Of a DNA stretch of 64,000 nucleotides, positions 10,166 to 20,813 are shown piece after piece. The DNA comes from Muscardinus avellanarius (Eukaryota; Chordata; Mammalia; Rodentia; Gliridae). Each line of letters starts with the position of its first letter. The first letter of the stretch is position 1. Under the pieces are notes generated by a model, which made no database searches, had not been told where the DNA came from, and saw only the letters and a list, made by a program, of their open reading frames with translations. The position numbers and the translations under genes were made by a program. Where the stretch lies: assembly GCA_963383645.1 (NCBI GenBank), contig OY726569.1:74562635-74626634 (forward strand). The letters run 5' to 3'.

Positions 10166-10400
10166 GCCGGGCTTGGTGGCGCACGCTTATAATCCAAGCA
10201 TTTGGGAGGCTGAGACAGGAGGATCACGTTTGGTGGACAGCCTCAGCTACATAGTGAGGCCCTTTGCAACTCAATGAGACTCTGTTTCAAAAAATAAAGA
10301 ATAAAAAATAGGGCTGGGGGTGTAACTCGGTAGAATGCCCCTGGGTTCCATCCCCAGTACCGCAACAAACAAACAAACAAACAAACAAAACTCAGAAAAC
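10166..10400 (+). repeat. B1-dID SINE
   Basis: Full copy with dID monomer GGGCTGGGGGTGTAACTCGG and a CAAA-rich tail that continues as A-rich DNA to about 10440. Confidence 0.88.
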
Positions 10401-10729
10401 AAAAACAACAAAAAAACCAAAACCAAAAACCAAAAAACCCTAATTTTTTAAAGTTTGGAAAGGTGATATAGCATACATACTATATATATATATCATGTAA
10501 CATCTCAATTGAGGTCTCCAGTCAAACATTGCTATTTATGCAAAGGTCATAGAATGGGGTAAATGATAACTATCAAAAGCCTTTCAGTTCAGAATGGGAT
10601 TTGCTGACAAAGAAGTTATAAAACACTTTCAGATTCCAGACCATTTTGGATTTAGGAATTGTAGCTCTGGGAAGCTAACTCTGTATTTGGTTCCACATAA
10701 GGGAAACTTATAACTGTCTAAAAGAGAAT
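10401..10729. other. A-rich then unique intergenic DNA
   Basis: A-rich SINE tail remnant, a small TA repeat near 10480-10492, then unique sequence. Confidence 0.45.
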
Positions 10730-10941
10730 AGCTGGGCGTGGTGGCACAGGCCTGCAAACCCAGTACTTGGGAGGCTAAGACAGGAGGATCACAGGTTTGA
10801 AGCCAGCCTCAGCAATTTAGCGAGGCCCTCCACAATTTAGTGAGACCCTGTTTCCAAATAAGAAATAAAATCAGACTGGGGATGTAGGACAATGATATAA
10901 TGCCCCTGGGTTCAATTCCCAGTACCACAAAATATAAAATC
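10730..10941 (+). repeat. B1-dID SINE
   Basis: Full diverged copy, AGCTGGGCGTGGTGGCACAG to CAATTCCCAGTACCACAA. Confidence 0.88.
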
Positions 10942-11027
10942 TAAAATAAAACAGACCTGGAGACCTGGTACAAATAATAAATAAATTAATAAATGAAGAA
11001 GTACCTGGGAATGCCTATCTTGCCTTG

Positions 11028-11066
11028 AACTTGTGATCATTACAGGTGTGCGCCACCACACCTGGC
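11028..11066 (-). repeat. SINE 5' fragment
   Basis: Only the B1 head survives (ATTACAGGTGTGCGCCACCA). Confidence 0.7.
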
Positions 11067-11149
11067 TACTAAGACATCCTTTAACCTGGGATACTAGCGT
11101 CAGACTACTTGGGGGAGCAGTGGGTTAGAGACGGGGATGCACAGAAGGG

Positions 11150-11310
11150 GTCCCACAGTCCTAAGTACTGCCTGTTGGTTATGCATCTTTTGAAGTTTTA
11201 AACAGAATGGTCCCTGTCCAGCGTTCTCACTAGTGGTTGGGAAACGTATACAAGCTACCAATCAGCAAAGACAGCAGACAAAGAGCTTTATATAAACTCT
11301 CAGAGGACTA
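11150..11310 (+). repeat. Unassigned interspersed repeat, copy 1
   Basis: Contains GCTACCAATCAGCAAAGACA and CCTGTCCAGCGTTCTCACTA. The reverse complement recurs at 22655-22785 with roughly 80% identity by eye. I do not recognise the family; an old DNA transposon is possible. Confidence 0.6.
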
Positions 11311-11314
11311 TCCC

Positions 11315-11545
11315 ATTCTTTTTTTTTTTTTTTTTTTGTGGGTCTGAGGATGAAACCCAGGGCATTCAACCTCTGAGCTACACTTCCTGCCCTATTTTAT
11401 TATTATTCTTATTCTTTATTTTGAAACCGGGTCTCACTAAGTTGTGGAGGGCCTCACCAAGTAGCCGAGGCTGTCCGCGACCTGCGATCCTCCGGTCTCA
11501 GCCTCCCGAATGCTGGGGTTACAAGGGTGCGCCACCACGCCCAGC
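11315..11545 (-). repeat. B1-dID SINE
   Basis: Poly(T), dID monomer (GGTCTGAGGATGAAACCCAG) and B1 monomer ending CCACCACGCCCAGC. Confidence 0.88.
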
Positions 11546-11610
11546 AGACTAACCCCCTTCTAAAGTAAGTATAAAGTGTGTTGAAAGGTGGAGGTAAGAG
11601 GGGCTCTATT

Positions 11611-11796
11611 TTGTTTTGGTACTGGGGATGGAACCCAGGGGCATTCTTCCTCTGAGCTTTTTTATATTTTGTTTTAAAGTAGGCTCTCAAGTTGCTGAGG
11701 GTTTTGCTAAGTTTCTGAGGCTGGTCTTGAGCCTGCAATCCTCCTGTCTCAGCCTCCCAAGTACTGGGATTACGTCATATGCCACCACGCCTAGTG
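11611..11796 (-). repeat. B1-dID SINE, diverged
   Basis: GGTACTGGGGATGGAACCCA to TGCCACCACGCCTAG with small deletions in the linker. Confidence 0.82.
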
Positions 11797-12120
11797 CAAC
11801 AGGGACTTTGAAAGAACGGCTAGCTAGCTTGTCCTCACACGTCTCCTGATTGGACACAATTCTACTCCTAGGGAGTTTCCAAACTCTGTTCCACAAAACA
11901 CATGTGCAAATGTATGAGTTGGGGCTGCATAGATGTTCAGGTGCAGCCACAGTGATACTGACAGCAGAGACCTTGGCTCATCTCTGAGAGCTGCTAGGGC
12001 AGGTGCATGCTGGCAGGAGGCATGGTGGGTGGAGGCACCAGGCGTTGCCTGACTTGATTATGAGCTACAGCTGACTGTTGTTGGGTTGCTCTATTTACTA
12101 CCCCTTTTAAAAAATGTATT
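11797..12120. other. Unique intergenic DNA
   Basis: Nothing recognised. Confidence 0.45.
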
Positions 12121-12123
12121 TGT

Positions 12124-12329
12124 AGCCGGGTGTGGTGGTGCACGCTTGTAATTCCAGTACTTGGGAGGCTGAGACAGGAGGATCACAGGTTCGCGGAGAG
12201 CCTCAGATACTTAGTAAGGCACTTTGCAACTTAGTGAGACCCTGTTTCAAACTAAAGAATAAAAAAAAATAGGGCTAAAGGTGTAGCTCAGAGGTAGAGT
12301 GCCTCCAGGTTCAATCCCCAGTACTGCAA

Positions 12330-12364
<35 letters not shown>

Positions 12365-12366
12365 AT
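12124..12366 (+). repeat. B1-dID SINE with (AAAT)n tail
   Basis: Full copy ending CAATCCCCAGTACTGCAAT and a tail expanded to about ten AAAT units. Confidence 0.88.
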
Positions 12367-12373
12367 ATATTTG

Positions 12374-12441
12374 TGCTGGGGATCAAACCCAGGGCCTCAT
12401 GCATGCTCTGCTCACACTCTACCACTGAACTGTATTCCCAG

Positions 12442-12442
<1 letters not shown>
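12374..12442 (-). repeat. ID-like SINE
   Basis: Antisense ID monomer: GCTGGGGATCAAACCCAGGG to CTACCACTGAACTGTATTCC. Confidence 0.8.

Positions 12443-12484
<42 letters not shown>
12443..12484. repeat. (TG)n microsatellite
   Basis: About 20 TG units between the ID monomer and the tail end of the next SINE. Confidence 0.95.
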
Positions 12485-12488
<4 letters not shown>

Positions 12489-12665
12489 GAGGAATGGAAA
12501 CCAAGGGCATTCTACCTCTAAGCTACACGCCCAGCCCTATTTTATTTTTGAAACAGTGTCTCGATAAGGTGATAAGAGTCTCACTATTGCTGAGGCTGTC
12601 CTCAAACCTGTGATCCTCTTGTCTCAGCCTCCCGAGTATTGGGATTACAGGTGGACCACCTGTAA
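12485..12665 (-). repeat. B1-dID SINE, diverged
   Basis: TTACTGAGGAATGGAAACCA to GGGATTACAGGTGGACCACC. Confidence 0.82.
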
Positions 12666-12702
12666 TTCCAGTACCCAGTACCTGACTTTCCCTACCCCCC
12701 TC

Positions 12703-12909
12703 CTTTTTTTTACGGTACTAGGGGTGGAACCCAGGGGCTTTTGACCTCTGAGCTACACCCCCTACCTTATTTTTTATTCTTTATTTTGAAACAGGGTCTC
12801 ACTGAGTTGCAGAGGGCCTCACTAAGTAGATGAGGCTGTCTGCGAACTGTGATCCTCTGGTCTGTCTCCCAAATGCAGGGATTACAAGCATGCACCACCA
12901 CACAAGGCT
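12703..12909 (-). repeat. B1-dID SINE (older of a pair)
   Basis: Full copy, ACGGTACTAGGGGTGGAACC to CACCACCACACAAGGC. Confidence 0.85.
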
Positions 12910-12921
12910 TTCCATATCCCC

Positions 12922-13135
12922 TTTCTTTCTTTCTTTCGGCACTGGGGGTGGAACCCAGGGGCTTTCTACCTCTGGGCTATACTCCCAGACCTATTTTATA
13001 TTTTATTTGGAAACAGGGTCTCACTAAGTTGCTCAGAACCTCATTAAGTAGCAGAGGCTGGCTTCGAACCTGTGCCATCCTACTGTGTCAGCCTCCCAAG
13101 CACGGGGATTACAAGCGTGCACCACCACGCCCAGC
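12922..13135 (-). repeat. B1-dID SINE
   Basis: Full copy flanked by TCCATATCCC at 12911-12920 and 13136-13145, a 10-bp TSD. Confidence 0.9.
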
Positions 13136-13145
13136 TCCATATCCC

Positions 13146-13694
13146 TTTTTAAAATGTACTAAGCAATGTGCCTCCTCAGAAACCACGACCAGTGCTTTAT
13201 TACTTCTACTAAGTTCTTTCAATTATCCTCCTGGAATCGCTCAAGATGTGATCTTTGCCAGGCTCTCACAGTCTGGGAGATGGTATGGCCGCCGGAGTGG
13301 AGGTGAGCTGCCCGCCCTGGAGCGTCTCTGACCCTCTGACGCACCCGAGCAAACAGTGGCCAGGACAGAGCAAAGTGCACGGGGGTGGGGGGTGGGGCTA
13401 AAGAGCAGCTGGCCCGTGCCATCAAAAGTCCTTCCAACATTGATTTCTTTTCAGCTTAAAAAAACAAGGCAAGTCACACAGGCTTATTTTAGAGGAGGCA
13501 GAAAATAAAGATAAGCCTGACAAAGAAAACAAAAATCTCACCACCCAAAGATAAGCGCTGTTAATTTTCCAGTCTGATGTTTCCCAACTGGGATCCTGGG
13601 AGCACCGGGATTCTGTGGAGGTGCCTCCAGGACTCCATAATTGCCATTTAGGATTTAATCCAAAAAGTAGGAGCGATTGAGGGGGATTTACTCG
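13146..13694. other. Unique intergenic DNA with possible old repeat
   Basis: 13200-13440 is unique and GC-moderate. 13500-13670 has the feel of an old mammalian interspersed repeat (ACCACCCAAAGATAAGCGCT) but I cannot assign it. No coding signal. Confidence 0.4.
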
Positions 13695-13855
13695 AGAATG
13701 AGCCCAGAGGCATTCTACCTCTAAGCCACACGCCCGGCCCTTCTTCTTTTGAAACTTGTTCTTGCTAGTTACTGAGGCTGCCCTTAAACCTGCAATCCTC
13801 CTGTCTCAGCTTCCCAAGCTCTGGGATTACAGGTATGTGCCACCAGGTGTGGCTA
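13695..13855 (-). repeat. B1-dID SINE, diverged
   Basis: dID part begins GAGCCCAGAGGCATTCTACC; B1 head ends CCACCAGGTGTGGCT. Confidence 0.8.
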
Positions 13856-13891
13856 GTAAAAGAGGTTTTGACCATATAATAACTGCAAGCT

Positions 13892-14080
13892 TAAGCAGGG
13901 AGTACTTGGGAGGCCGAGACAGGATGACAGGTTCAAAGCCAACCTCAGCAACTTAGTGAGGCTCTCAGCAACCTAGTGAGACCTTGTTTCCAAATAATTA
14001 ATAAAATTGGGCTGCGAGTGTAACTCAGAGGCAGATGGCTCGGGGTTCAATCCCCAGTACCACAAACAAACAAACAAACA
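13892..14080 (+). repeat. B1-dID SINE, 5'-truncated
   Basis: Lacks the head; ends with a (CAAA)n tail. TSD AACTGCAAGCTT lies at about 13880-13891 and 14081-14092. Confidence 0.88.
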
Positions 14081-14361
14081 AACTGCAAGCTTTTGGAGAC
14101 GCATCAGCACATGAACACACATGCCTCTGCTCAGACTCAAGTGCAGCCCTTCCCCTGTGGCTGGTGCTTATTTGCAGCTGCCAATGTCAGGGGGCTGGAG
14201 CCAGCCTACCCACAGCCTGACCAGAAGGTGCAGGGCCTGTGCTTCCACAGGTGTGTCCCTTCCCCTCACAGTGTGCTCTCATTTTTAAAATTTATTTTAA
14301 AAATTTTTTATTGGTGCATTGTTGTCATACATCTTAATGAGGTACAAGATGGTAGAGGCAT

Positions 14362-14820
14362 GAGCTGGGCGTGGTGGTGCAGGCTTGTAATCCCAGCATT
14401 TGGGAGGCTGAGACAGGAGGATCTTGGTTCGCAGACAGCCTCAGCTACTTAGTGACGCCCTTTGCAACTCAGTGAGACCCTGTTTCAAAATAAAGAATAA
14501 GCCGGGCGTGGTGGCGCACGCTTGTAATCCCCGCGCTTGGGAGGCTGAGACAGGAGGATCGCACAGGTTCGAAGCCAGCCTCAGCTACTTAGTGAGGCTC
14601 TCAGCAACTTAGTGAGACCCTGTTTCCAAATAAAATATAAAATAGGTCTGGGAGTGTAGCCCGGAGGTAGAAAGCCTCTGGGTTTCACCCCCAGTACCAC
14701 CAAAAACAAAAAACAAAATCAAAATAAAGAATAAAAAAGAAGGGGAGGGCAGGGAGTATAGCTTGGAGGTAGAATGCCCCTAGGTTCCATCTTCAGTACC
14801 AAAAAAAAAAAAAAAAAAAA
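14362..14820 (+). repeat. B1-dID SINE (outer) inserted in L1 3' UTR
   Basis: B1 half 14362-14500, dID half about 14735-14798 plus poly(A). A perfect 15-bp TSD AGATGGTAGAGGCAT at 14347-14361 and 14821-14835 fixes both ends. Split by an inner SINE. Confidence 0.93.
14501..14719 (+). repeat. B1-dID SINE (inner), full B1 type
   Basis: Near-consensus copy inserted in the linker of the outer SINE; CAAAATAAAGAATA occurs on both sides (about 14487-14500 and 14720-14733). Confidence 0.9.
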
Positions 14821-15237
14821 AGATGGTAGAGGCATATATGAACACATCACTTATTTAGCCCTTCCCCAATTCCCACCCTATTTTTCCTCCTCCCTCCCTC
14901 CTCATGTTTGGCTTAGTGAGTGATTTTGGTATGTTTATGAATGTACATCATACACATTATGGAATTTTCCTCTTCCCCCCTCCCATACTCTTTATTTAGG
15001 TCACTCTATTTGCTCATCTATGGCTTTTCTTTCTTCATCTACAGTTCCTCCTATGACCCTTTTTCTCCCTGGTTTCCGCATATTAGGAAGAATATCCAAT
15101 ATTTTACTTTGGATGTGACTGACTAATCTTACTTAGCATAATGTTTTCCAATTCCATCCATTTATTTGCAAATGACATAATTTTGTTCTTCTTTATGGAT
15201 GAGTAGAATTCCACTGTGTACATATCCCCTAGTTTTA

Positions 15238-15452
15238 TTTTATTTTATTTTTTATTATTTATTTATTTATTTATTTTTGGTGGTACTGGGGTTCCTGGAA
15301 GCCCTTCTACCTCCGGGCTACGCTCCCAGACCTATTTTATATTTTTGAAACAGGGTCTCTTACGCCAGCGTGGCTGGCTTCGAACCTGCACGATCCTCCT
15401 GTCTCCGCCTCCCAAACGCGGGGATTACAAGCGTGTGCCACCACGCCCGGCT
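15238..15452 (-). repeat. B1-dID SINE, short subfamily, in L1
   Basis: A perfect 14-bp TSD ATCCCCTAGTTTTA at 15224-15237 and 15453-15466 shows it interrupted the L1 ORF2 C-terminal region. Confidence 0.93.
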
Positions 15453-16316
15453 ATCCCCTAGTTTTATAATCCATTCATATGTTGATGAACATCTTGGCTG
15501 ACTCTATAGTTTGGCAATTGTGAATTGTGTGGCTATGAACATAGATACGCATGCATTAGTTTAGTAGTTTGGTTTCCGTTCTTTTGGGTAGATACCAAGA
15601 AGTGATATTGCTGGATTATATGGCAGGTTCATTCCCATTCTTCTGAGGATCCCCCTGTTTTTCGAAGTGGTTGTGCTAATTTGCAGTCTCACCAACAATG
15701 GATTAGAGTTCCCACTTCACGCCCTTGCCAGCATTTGTTGTTGTTTGTGTTTTTAATAATTGCCATTCTATTAGGATTAGGTGAAATCTCAGAGTAGTTT
15801 TGATTTGCATCTCTCTGATTGCTAATGATGTTGAATATTTTTTCATACATTTATTGGCCATTTTATTTCTTCTTTTGTGAAGTGTCTGTTTAGTTTATTT
15901 GCCCCTTTTTTCGAATGGGTGTTTTGTTTTCTTATCAGTGAGTTTTCTTGAGTTCTCTGTAGATTCTAGATATTAGTCCTCTATCAGAGGAGTAGTTGGT
16001 AAAAATTTCCCCCATTCCGTCAGGTCTCTGTTGAGATTCTTGATAGTTTCCTTGGCTGTATAGAATCTCTTCAGTTTAATGCAACCCCACATGTTGATCC
16101 TCTTTGTCCCTTCTTATAAGCTTGGGCTTGAAGTCTAATTTGTCTGCTATCATAGTTGCTACTCCTTCTTGTCTTTGAATTCCGTTGGCATCAATTCCTT
16201 TGCTCCAGCCCTTCACCTTTAGTTTGTTACTATCTTTATTTGTAAGGTATGTTTCTTGCAGGCTGCATATAGATGGATTCTGTTTTTTAATCTATTTTGC
16301 CACCTTATGTCTTTTT

Positions 16317-16528
16317 TTTTCCTGGTAGTGGGGATGGAATCCAGGGGCATTCTACCTCTGAGCTACACCTCCAGCCCTATTTTTTAGTCCTTTAATTTTT
16401 GAAACAGGGACTCACTGAATTGTGAAGGGCATTGCTATGTAGCTGAGGCTATTTGTAAACTGCGATCATCCGTTCTCTGCCTCCCAAATGCTGGGATTAC
16501 AAGTGTGCACCACACCACGCCCGGCACT
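16317..16528 (-). repeat. B1-dID SINE in L1
   Basis: 12-bp TSD TTATGTCTTTTT at 16305-16316 and 16529-16540; interrupts the L1 ORF2 endonuclease region. Confidence 0.9.
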
Positions 16529-18461
16529 TTATGTCTTTTTATTGGGAAGTTGAGGCCATTTATATTCAGCATGATTATTAAGAGATGATTTTTAACTCCT
16601 AGCAGTTTTAGTTTTAACTTCTGTTTGAGGTAGTGTTTGTTCTTCTTTGCTTAGTTGTTTGGTGGAAATTATTGTTTCTTTGGTTCCGGCATTTATTGCT
16701 TATTTTTCTTTGCAGTTAATCTCTGAGTATTTTCTCTAGTGCTGCTTTGGAAGACATAAATTCTTTCAGCTTCTATTTGTTGTGGAAGATTTTTATTTCC
16801 CTGTCGAATTTGAGGGATAATTTTGGTGGGTATAAAATTTTGGCTGCAAGTTTTTCTTTCAGTTTGGAATTTGTTGCTCCAGGCCCTCCTGTATTTCATA
16901 ACTTAGTTTGGGAAGTCTAGAGTGATTCTAATTGGTTTGTCTCTGAATGTCACTTGATCTTTTGCTTTTGTTGCCTTTAAGATTCTCTCCTTGGCCTCTA
17001 TGTTAGTCAGTTTGACTATTATGTGGTGTGGTGAACCTTTTCTCTAATCTTATCTAAACGGGGTTCTGTATGTTTCCTGTACCTGTGTATTGACCTCTTT
17101 TTCTATGTTTGGAAATTTTTCTCATATTATTTCTTTGAAAAGCTTGTTGATTCCTTTGGTTTCACCTTCTAGTCCTTCTCTTATTCTTAGGTTAGCTTTT
17201 TAAAAATGGGCTCATATCTCTTCAATAATGAATTCATGCTGTTATCTTTTTTCTAAATTATATACTATTTGTTCATTTTTGGAGTGATCATTTCAGAGTA
17301 AGATTCTATTTTTCATGTGATCTAATGTATTATTTATAGTTTGTACTGATGCCTTCATTTCAGTGATTGGATCCTTTACAATTTCTTTCTGATTCCTATA
17401 CAAGGTATCAGATTCTTTGTTACTTTATTCCTTTCAAGCTCTTTCTAAATTCTTTTCAGACCCTGTATCATTTCTAGTACTGAAGTTCTGATTTGTCCTT
17501 TTAGTGATCTCTGCAATTCTGTGTTGGTGGGTTCTGTTATTATGGGGTTGTGAGAGCTCTTTGCTTCCTTATTATTCTTTCTTCTTATGATTTCAGGTTT
17601 CTTAAGTTTGTATCCTCACTCTGTAGGTGTCAGCTGATATATACTAGGAGAAGTTGTATTGTATTCAGTGGTGAAGGCTGAGTAAGAAAAAAGTAGCTGG
17701 AGTAGTGGATACAAGAATAGGCTAAAGAAGCAGATAGGGTCAAGTAGAATGAGAGTTTGAGTGTGATAAGGTAAATAGAGATTAGAGATAGTGTATATAT
17801 AGGAGGATTCTGATAACCAGTGTAGAGTATTTAGGTATAGAGATATGAAGTGAATTTAAAAAAGACAAAGAGAAGAAAAAGAAGGACAGAGAGAGTAGAT
17901 AGGAAAGAGGGGAAAAGTTTGTAAAAGGGGTAGGGAAGAGAGCAAACATACACACCAAAACAAAACAACAACAAATTGAAACAACTCTACAAAAAATGAA
18001 TATGGGGCAGACTTGGCCTCTGCAGTCCTCTTGAATCTACATGAATTATTTCAGCCATTTAAGGTTCATTTTCTATATTAGGTTCTTGAGCATGTTCCAA
18101 GCACTCTCATTTTCTCTAAAACCTATAGTAATGATGTGAGTTTGTAGCACCACTTTTTTCTCTCTTTCAAAGATTGGGACCCTGGCCTGGTGTCTCTGTT
18201 TGTGCAGGTATTAAATGCCACTGGTGTCTCTCCTGCTGCAAGCCTGGGTTTTTGAGCTCTCAAAAAGGGCCTAAGTCAATGCAGGATCCAGGGTAAGCAC
18301 AAGTTTTCATGCTTTCCACAGACCCTGAACCTGCATCTCTCCCTGCCTACATAGGTGGTGGGTGCCGCTGGAACTAGACCAGTGTATACGTAGGAGTCTG
18401 TGTTCTCCATACCTAGGGCTGGGTTGGTCTGACTTCTCCCCGGACACCAGGATTAGGTGGT

Positions 18462-19035
18462 TGCCGGGGTCCAGCCCTAGCATAAGTTGGGGTTCGTGTG
18501 TTGGTGAGAGAAGAATCGAGGTCGTGAGAGACGCTGACACACGGCCAGCTGCAGTCTACTCTGTTTATTCAGAACTTACAACAATTTTTATACTTTCTTT
18601 CATGCAGGACAGAAAAAACCATATTCACATAAGCAGGAAAGTTTAAAGAGAAAAAGATTCTTTGTTAACAGACCTCAGGGCAGGTTGCCAGACATTTAAT
18701 GAATCATATAAAGTAAGCTTTGCCTTATATCACAAGGTCAGCTTGAACCTAATCTTATATGTTGGCTCAAACTAAGGTCAGTTTGAACTTAATCTTTTGG
18801 CCCAGACTTTGTCCTTGGGAAAAAATTCTTTGCTGACTGAGTCTGTCACAAGCCATCGCACACCTGTTTTAGTTAATAATGCTTATACATAAAATTTTAA
18901 TTACGCATATTGATCCAAATAATCTTAAAATAATTTTTTGAAGAAGGAGATGCTATTCATACTTCATGGGGGCTTAGGCTCTTGCAGGTCCCCTGACCGA
19001 ACTTTGGCTCAAGGTCAGCATGAGATGCTCTAGCA
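18462..19035 (-). mobile_element. Solo LTR of an ERV2 (betaretrovirus-like) element
   Basis: 574-bp unit with TG...CA termini on either strand and a perfect 6-bp TSD GGTGGT at 18456-18461 and 19036-19041, the duplication size usual for ERV2/IAP-type elements. On the minus strand a polyadenylation signal AATAAA lies at 18564-18569 about 100 bases before the 3' end. No gag, pol or env remains, so it is a recombined solo LTR inserted in the L1 5' UTR. Family assignment rests on TSD length, termini and layout. Confidence 0.87.
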
Positions 19036-19800
19036 GGTGGTCTTTGATAATCTCCAGGGGCCCTACTAGGGCACTGTACCATGTGGATTGTAGGCCTCTT
19101 TGCCATATTGACTCTGGGGGCTGTCTGCTAATCAGTGCCTCTGCTGTTTTCAACAGCAGACTCCATACCACCTTCACCAGGGTGAACCAGTCTCAGACCC
19201 TTTGAGTCTATTGAGTCTATCACTTGCTGCTCAAGTCCCTGTGGCTGTGCAGAGTGGTCTTCTACAGGTAAGTGCGAGCAACACTTACAGTGTTGTTGAG
19301 TACTGCTCTGGATCTCCAGAGGATATGCTGAGCTCGGCTGCCACTGCTGCAAGTCTAGCTGGGGTCCAGGTAGTAGAGTCTCTGTGAAGTGTGGGACAAG
19401 GAGCCAGCTGCTTACAATTCCACTGAGCTGTAGCTGCTTACTTCATTTCAAGGCACTGTTTTTTTTTGCTGGGGGGTCTCTGGAAGCTGCAGTGCCAACA
19501 GTCCTAGCATGGTGAGGCAATACTGCTCATAGCCTTTGGAGGCAGATGGGGTACTTTTCTTCCCTTTGTTTTGCCTTCTAGCTTTGTTTCCACTGCCTTT
19601 TAATTCTTGGTGCTCTGTTCAGGTTTATGCTTTTTTTTTAAATCTCTTGAAAAGATAGTGTTTTCACAGCAATAGAGTTCGAGTGTCAGCAGGACTGAGT
19701 TGTGCTGCTTCCCTTGGTTGTCATCTTCCTGGAAGTCTTTAGCACTCATCTTTCATGTTTATTATTGAGGCATAATAAATACTTCTTAGAATCATCTATC

Positions 19801-20227
19801 ACCAGGCATGGTGGCACATGCCTGTAATCCCAGTACTTGGGAGACTGAGACAGGAGGATCACAGACTTGAGGCTAATCTCAAAAACATAGTGAGACCCTC
19901 AGCAACTTAATGAGACTCTGTTTCAAAATTAAAAAAAAAATAGCCAGGCGTGGTGGCGCACGCTTGTAATCCCTGCACTTGGGAGGCTGAGACAGGAGGA
20001 TCGCCCAGGTTCGAAGCCAGCCTCAGCTACTTAGTGAGGCTCTCAGCAACTCAGTGAGACCCTGATTCCAAATAAAATATAACATAGGTCTGGGAGTATA
20101 GCCTGGATGTAGAAAGCCTCTGGGTTCCACCCCCAGTACCACCAAAAATAAATAAAATAAAATAGAGCTGAGGGTGTAGTTCTGAGGTAGAATGTTTCTG
20201 AGTTCTATGCCCAGTGCCCCCTAAAAA
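19801..20227 (+). repeat. B1-dID SINE (outer of nest)
   Basis: B1 half 19801-19942 and diverged dID half about 20160-20227, split by an inner SINE. Confidence 0.85.
19943..20157 (+). repeat. B1-dID SINE (inner), full B1 type
   Basis: Better preserved copy in the A-rich linker of the outer SINE; ends CCCCCAGTACCACC plus an AAAT-rich tail. Confidence 0.88.
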
Positions 20228-20404
20228 AAGATATGCCATTAAGTGTCAAGATAATATTACTGAATACTACCTCCCCTGCCCCTAAGGCCACAATGCCTGG
20301 CATCCTATTGTAGGGCATTACCTGCTGTGCTAGCTGGTGAATTCTCTTATGCCTTTAGAATAGGATTGAGAAGTGCCAGGAGAAAGATGCATGATGACAC
20401 TATT

Positions 20405-20607
20405 TCTTTCTTTCTTTATTTATTTATACCTAGATATTGAACCTGGGTGCATTCTACCTCCAAGATACACCCCCAGCCCTATTTTTTAATATTTATTTTG
20501 AAATAGGGTCTCTCACTAAGTTGCAGAAGGCCTCACTAAGTACTTGAGCCTAGTCTCAAACCTGTGATCATCCAGTCTCAGCCTCCCAAGTACTGCCACA
20601 CCTGACT
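20405..20607 (-). repeat. B1-dID SINE, diverged
   Basis: ACCTAGATATTGAACCTGGG to CTGCCACACCTGACT. Confidence 0.8.
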
Positions 20608-20614
20608 CCTTATT

Positions 20615-20813
20615 ATTTTTATTTTTGTGTGGTACTGGGGAGGCATTCTAATGCCAAGCTACACCCCAGCCCTATTTTATTTTTTATTTTGAAACAGGGT
20701 TTCGCTAGGTTGATGAGGGTCTCACTACTTGCTGAGGCTGTCAAGCCTGTGATCCTCCTCTCTCAGCCTCAGAAGAATTGGGATTACAGGAGTGCATCAC
20801 CACACCTGGCTGA
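20615..20813 (-). repeat. B1-dID SINE, diverged
   Basis: TGTGTGGTACTGGGGAGGCA to CACCACACCTGGCT. Confidence 0.82.

Larger units (their letters stand above)
14289..19737 (-). mobile_element. L1 retrotransposon, ORF2-deleted, carrying later insertions
   Basis: Minus-strand L1 read right to left. The 5' end at 19737 starts GACTTCCAGGAAGATGACAA, then a long 5' UTR, degraded ORF1 (about 17600-16690) and ORF2 start (MLNINGLNFPIKRHK, about 16600). An endonuclease segment follows (SLQETHLTYKDSNKLKVKGW) up to DFKPK...RRDKEDQH near 16110. There the frame jumps directly to the ORF2 C-terminal region (about 16105-14950), so most endonuclease, all RT and part of the C-terminal region are deleted. The 3' UTR ends with CACCAATAAAA-type sequence near 14310. 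Possible degenerate TSD at 14276-14288 and 19743-19755 (10 of 13). Interrupted at 14362-14820, 15238-15452, 16317-16528 and 18462-19035. No intact frame remains. Confidence 0.85.

Noticed and set aside
12849..13331. 160-codon plus-strand frame
   Set aside because: Composed of translated antisense SINE sequence (recurrent peptides such as GYTPRPILYFIWKQGL occur at many other SINE copies).
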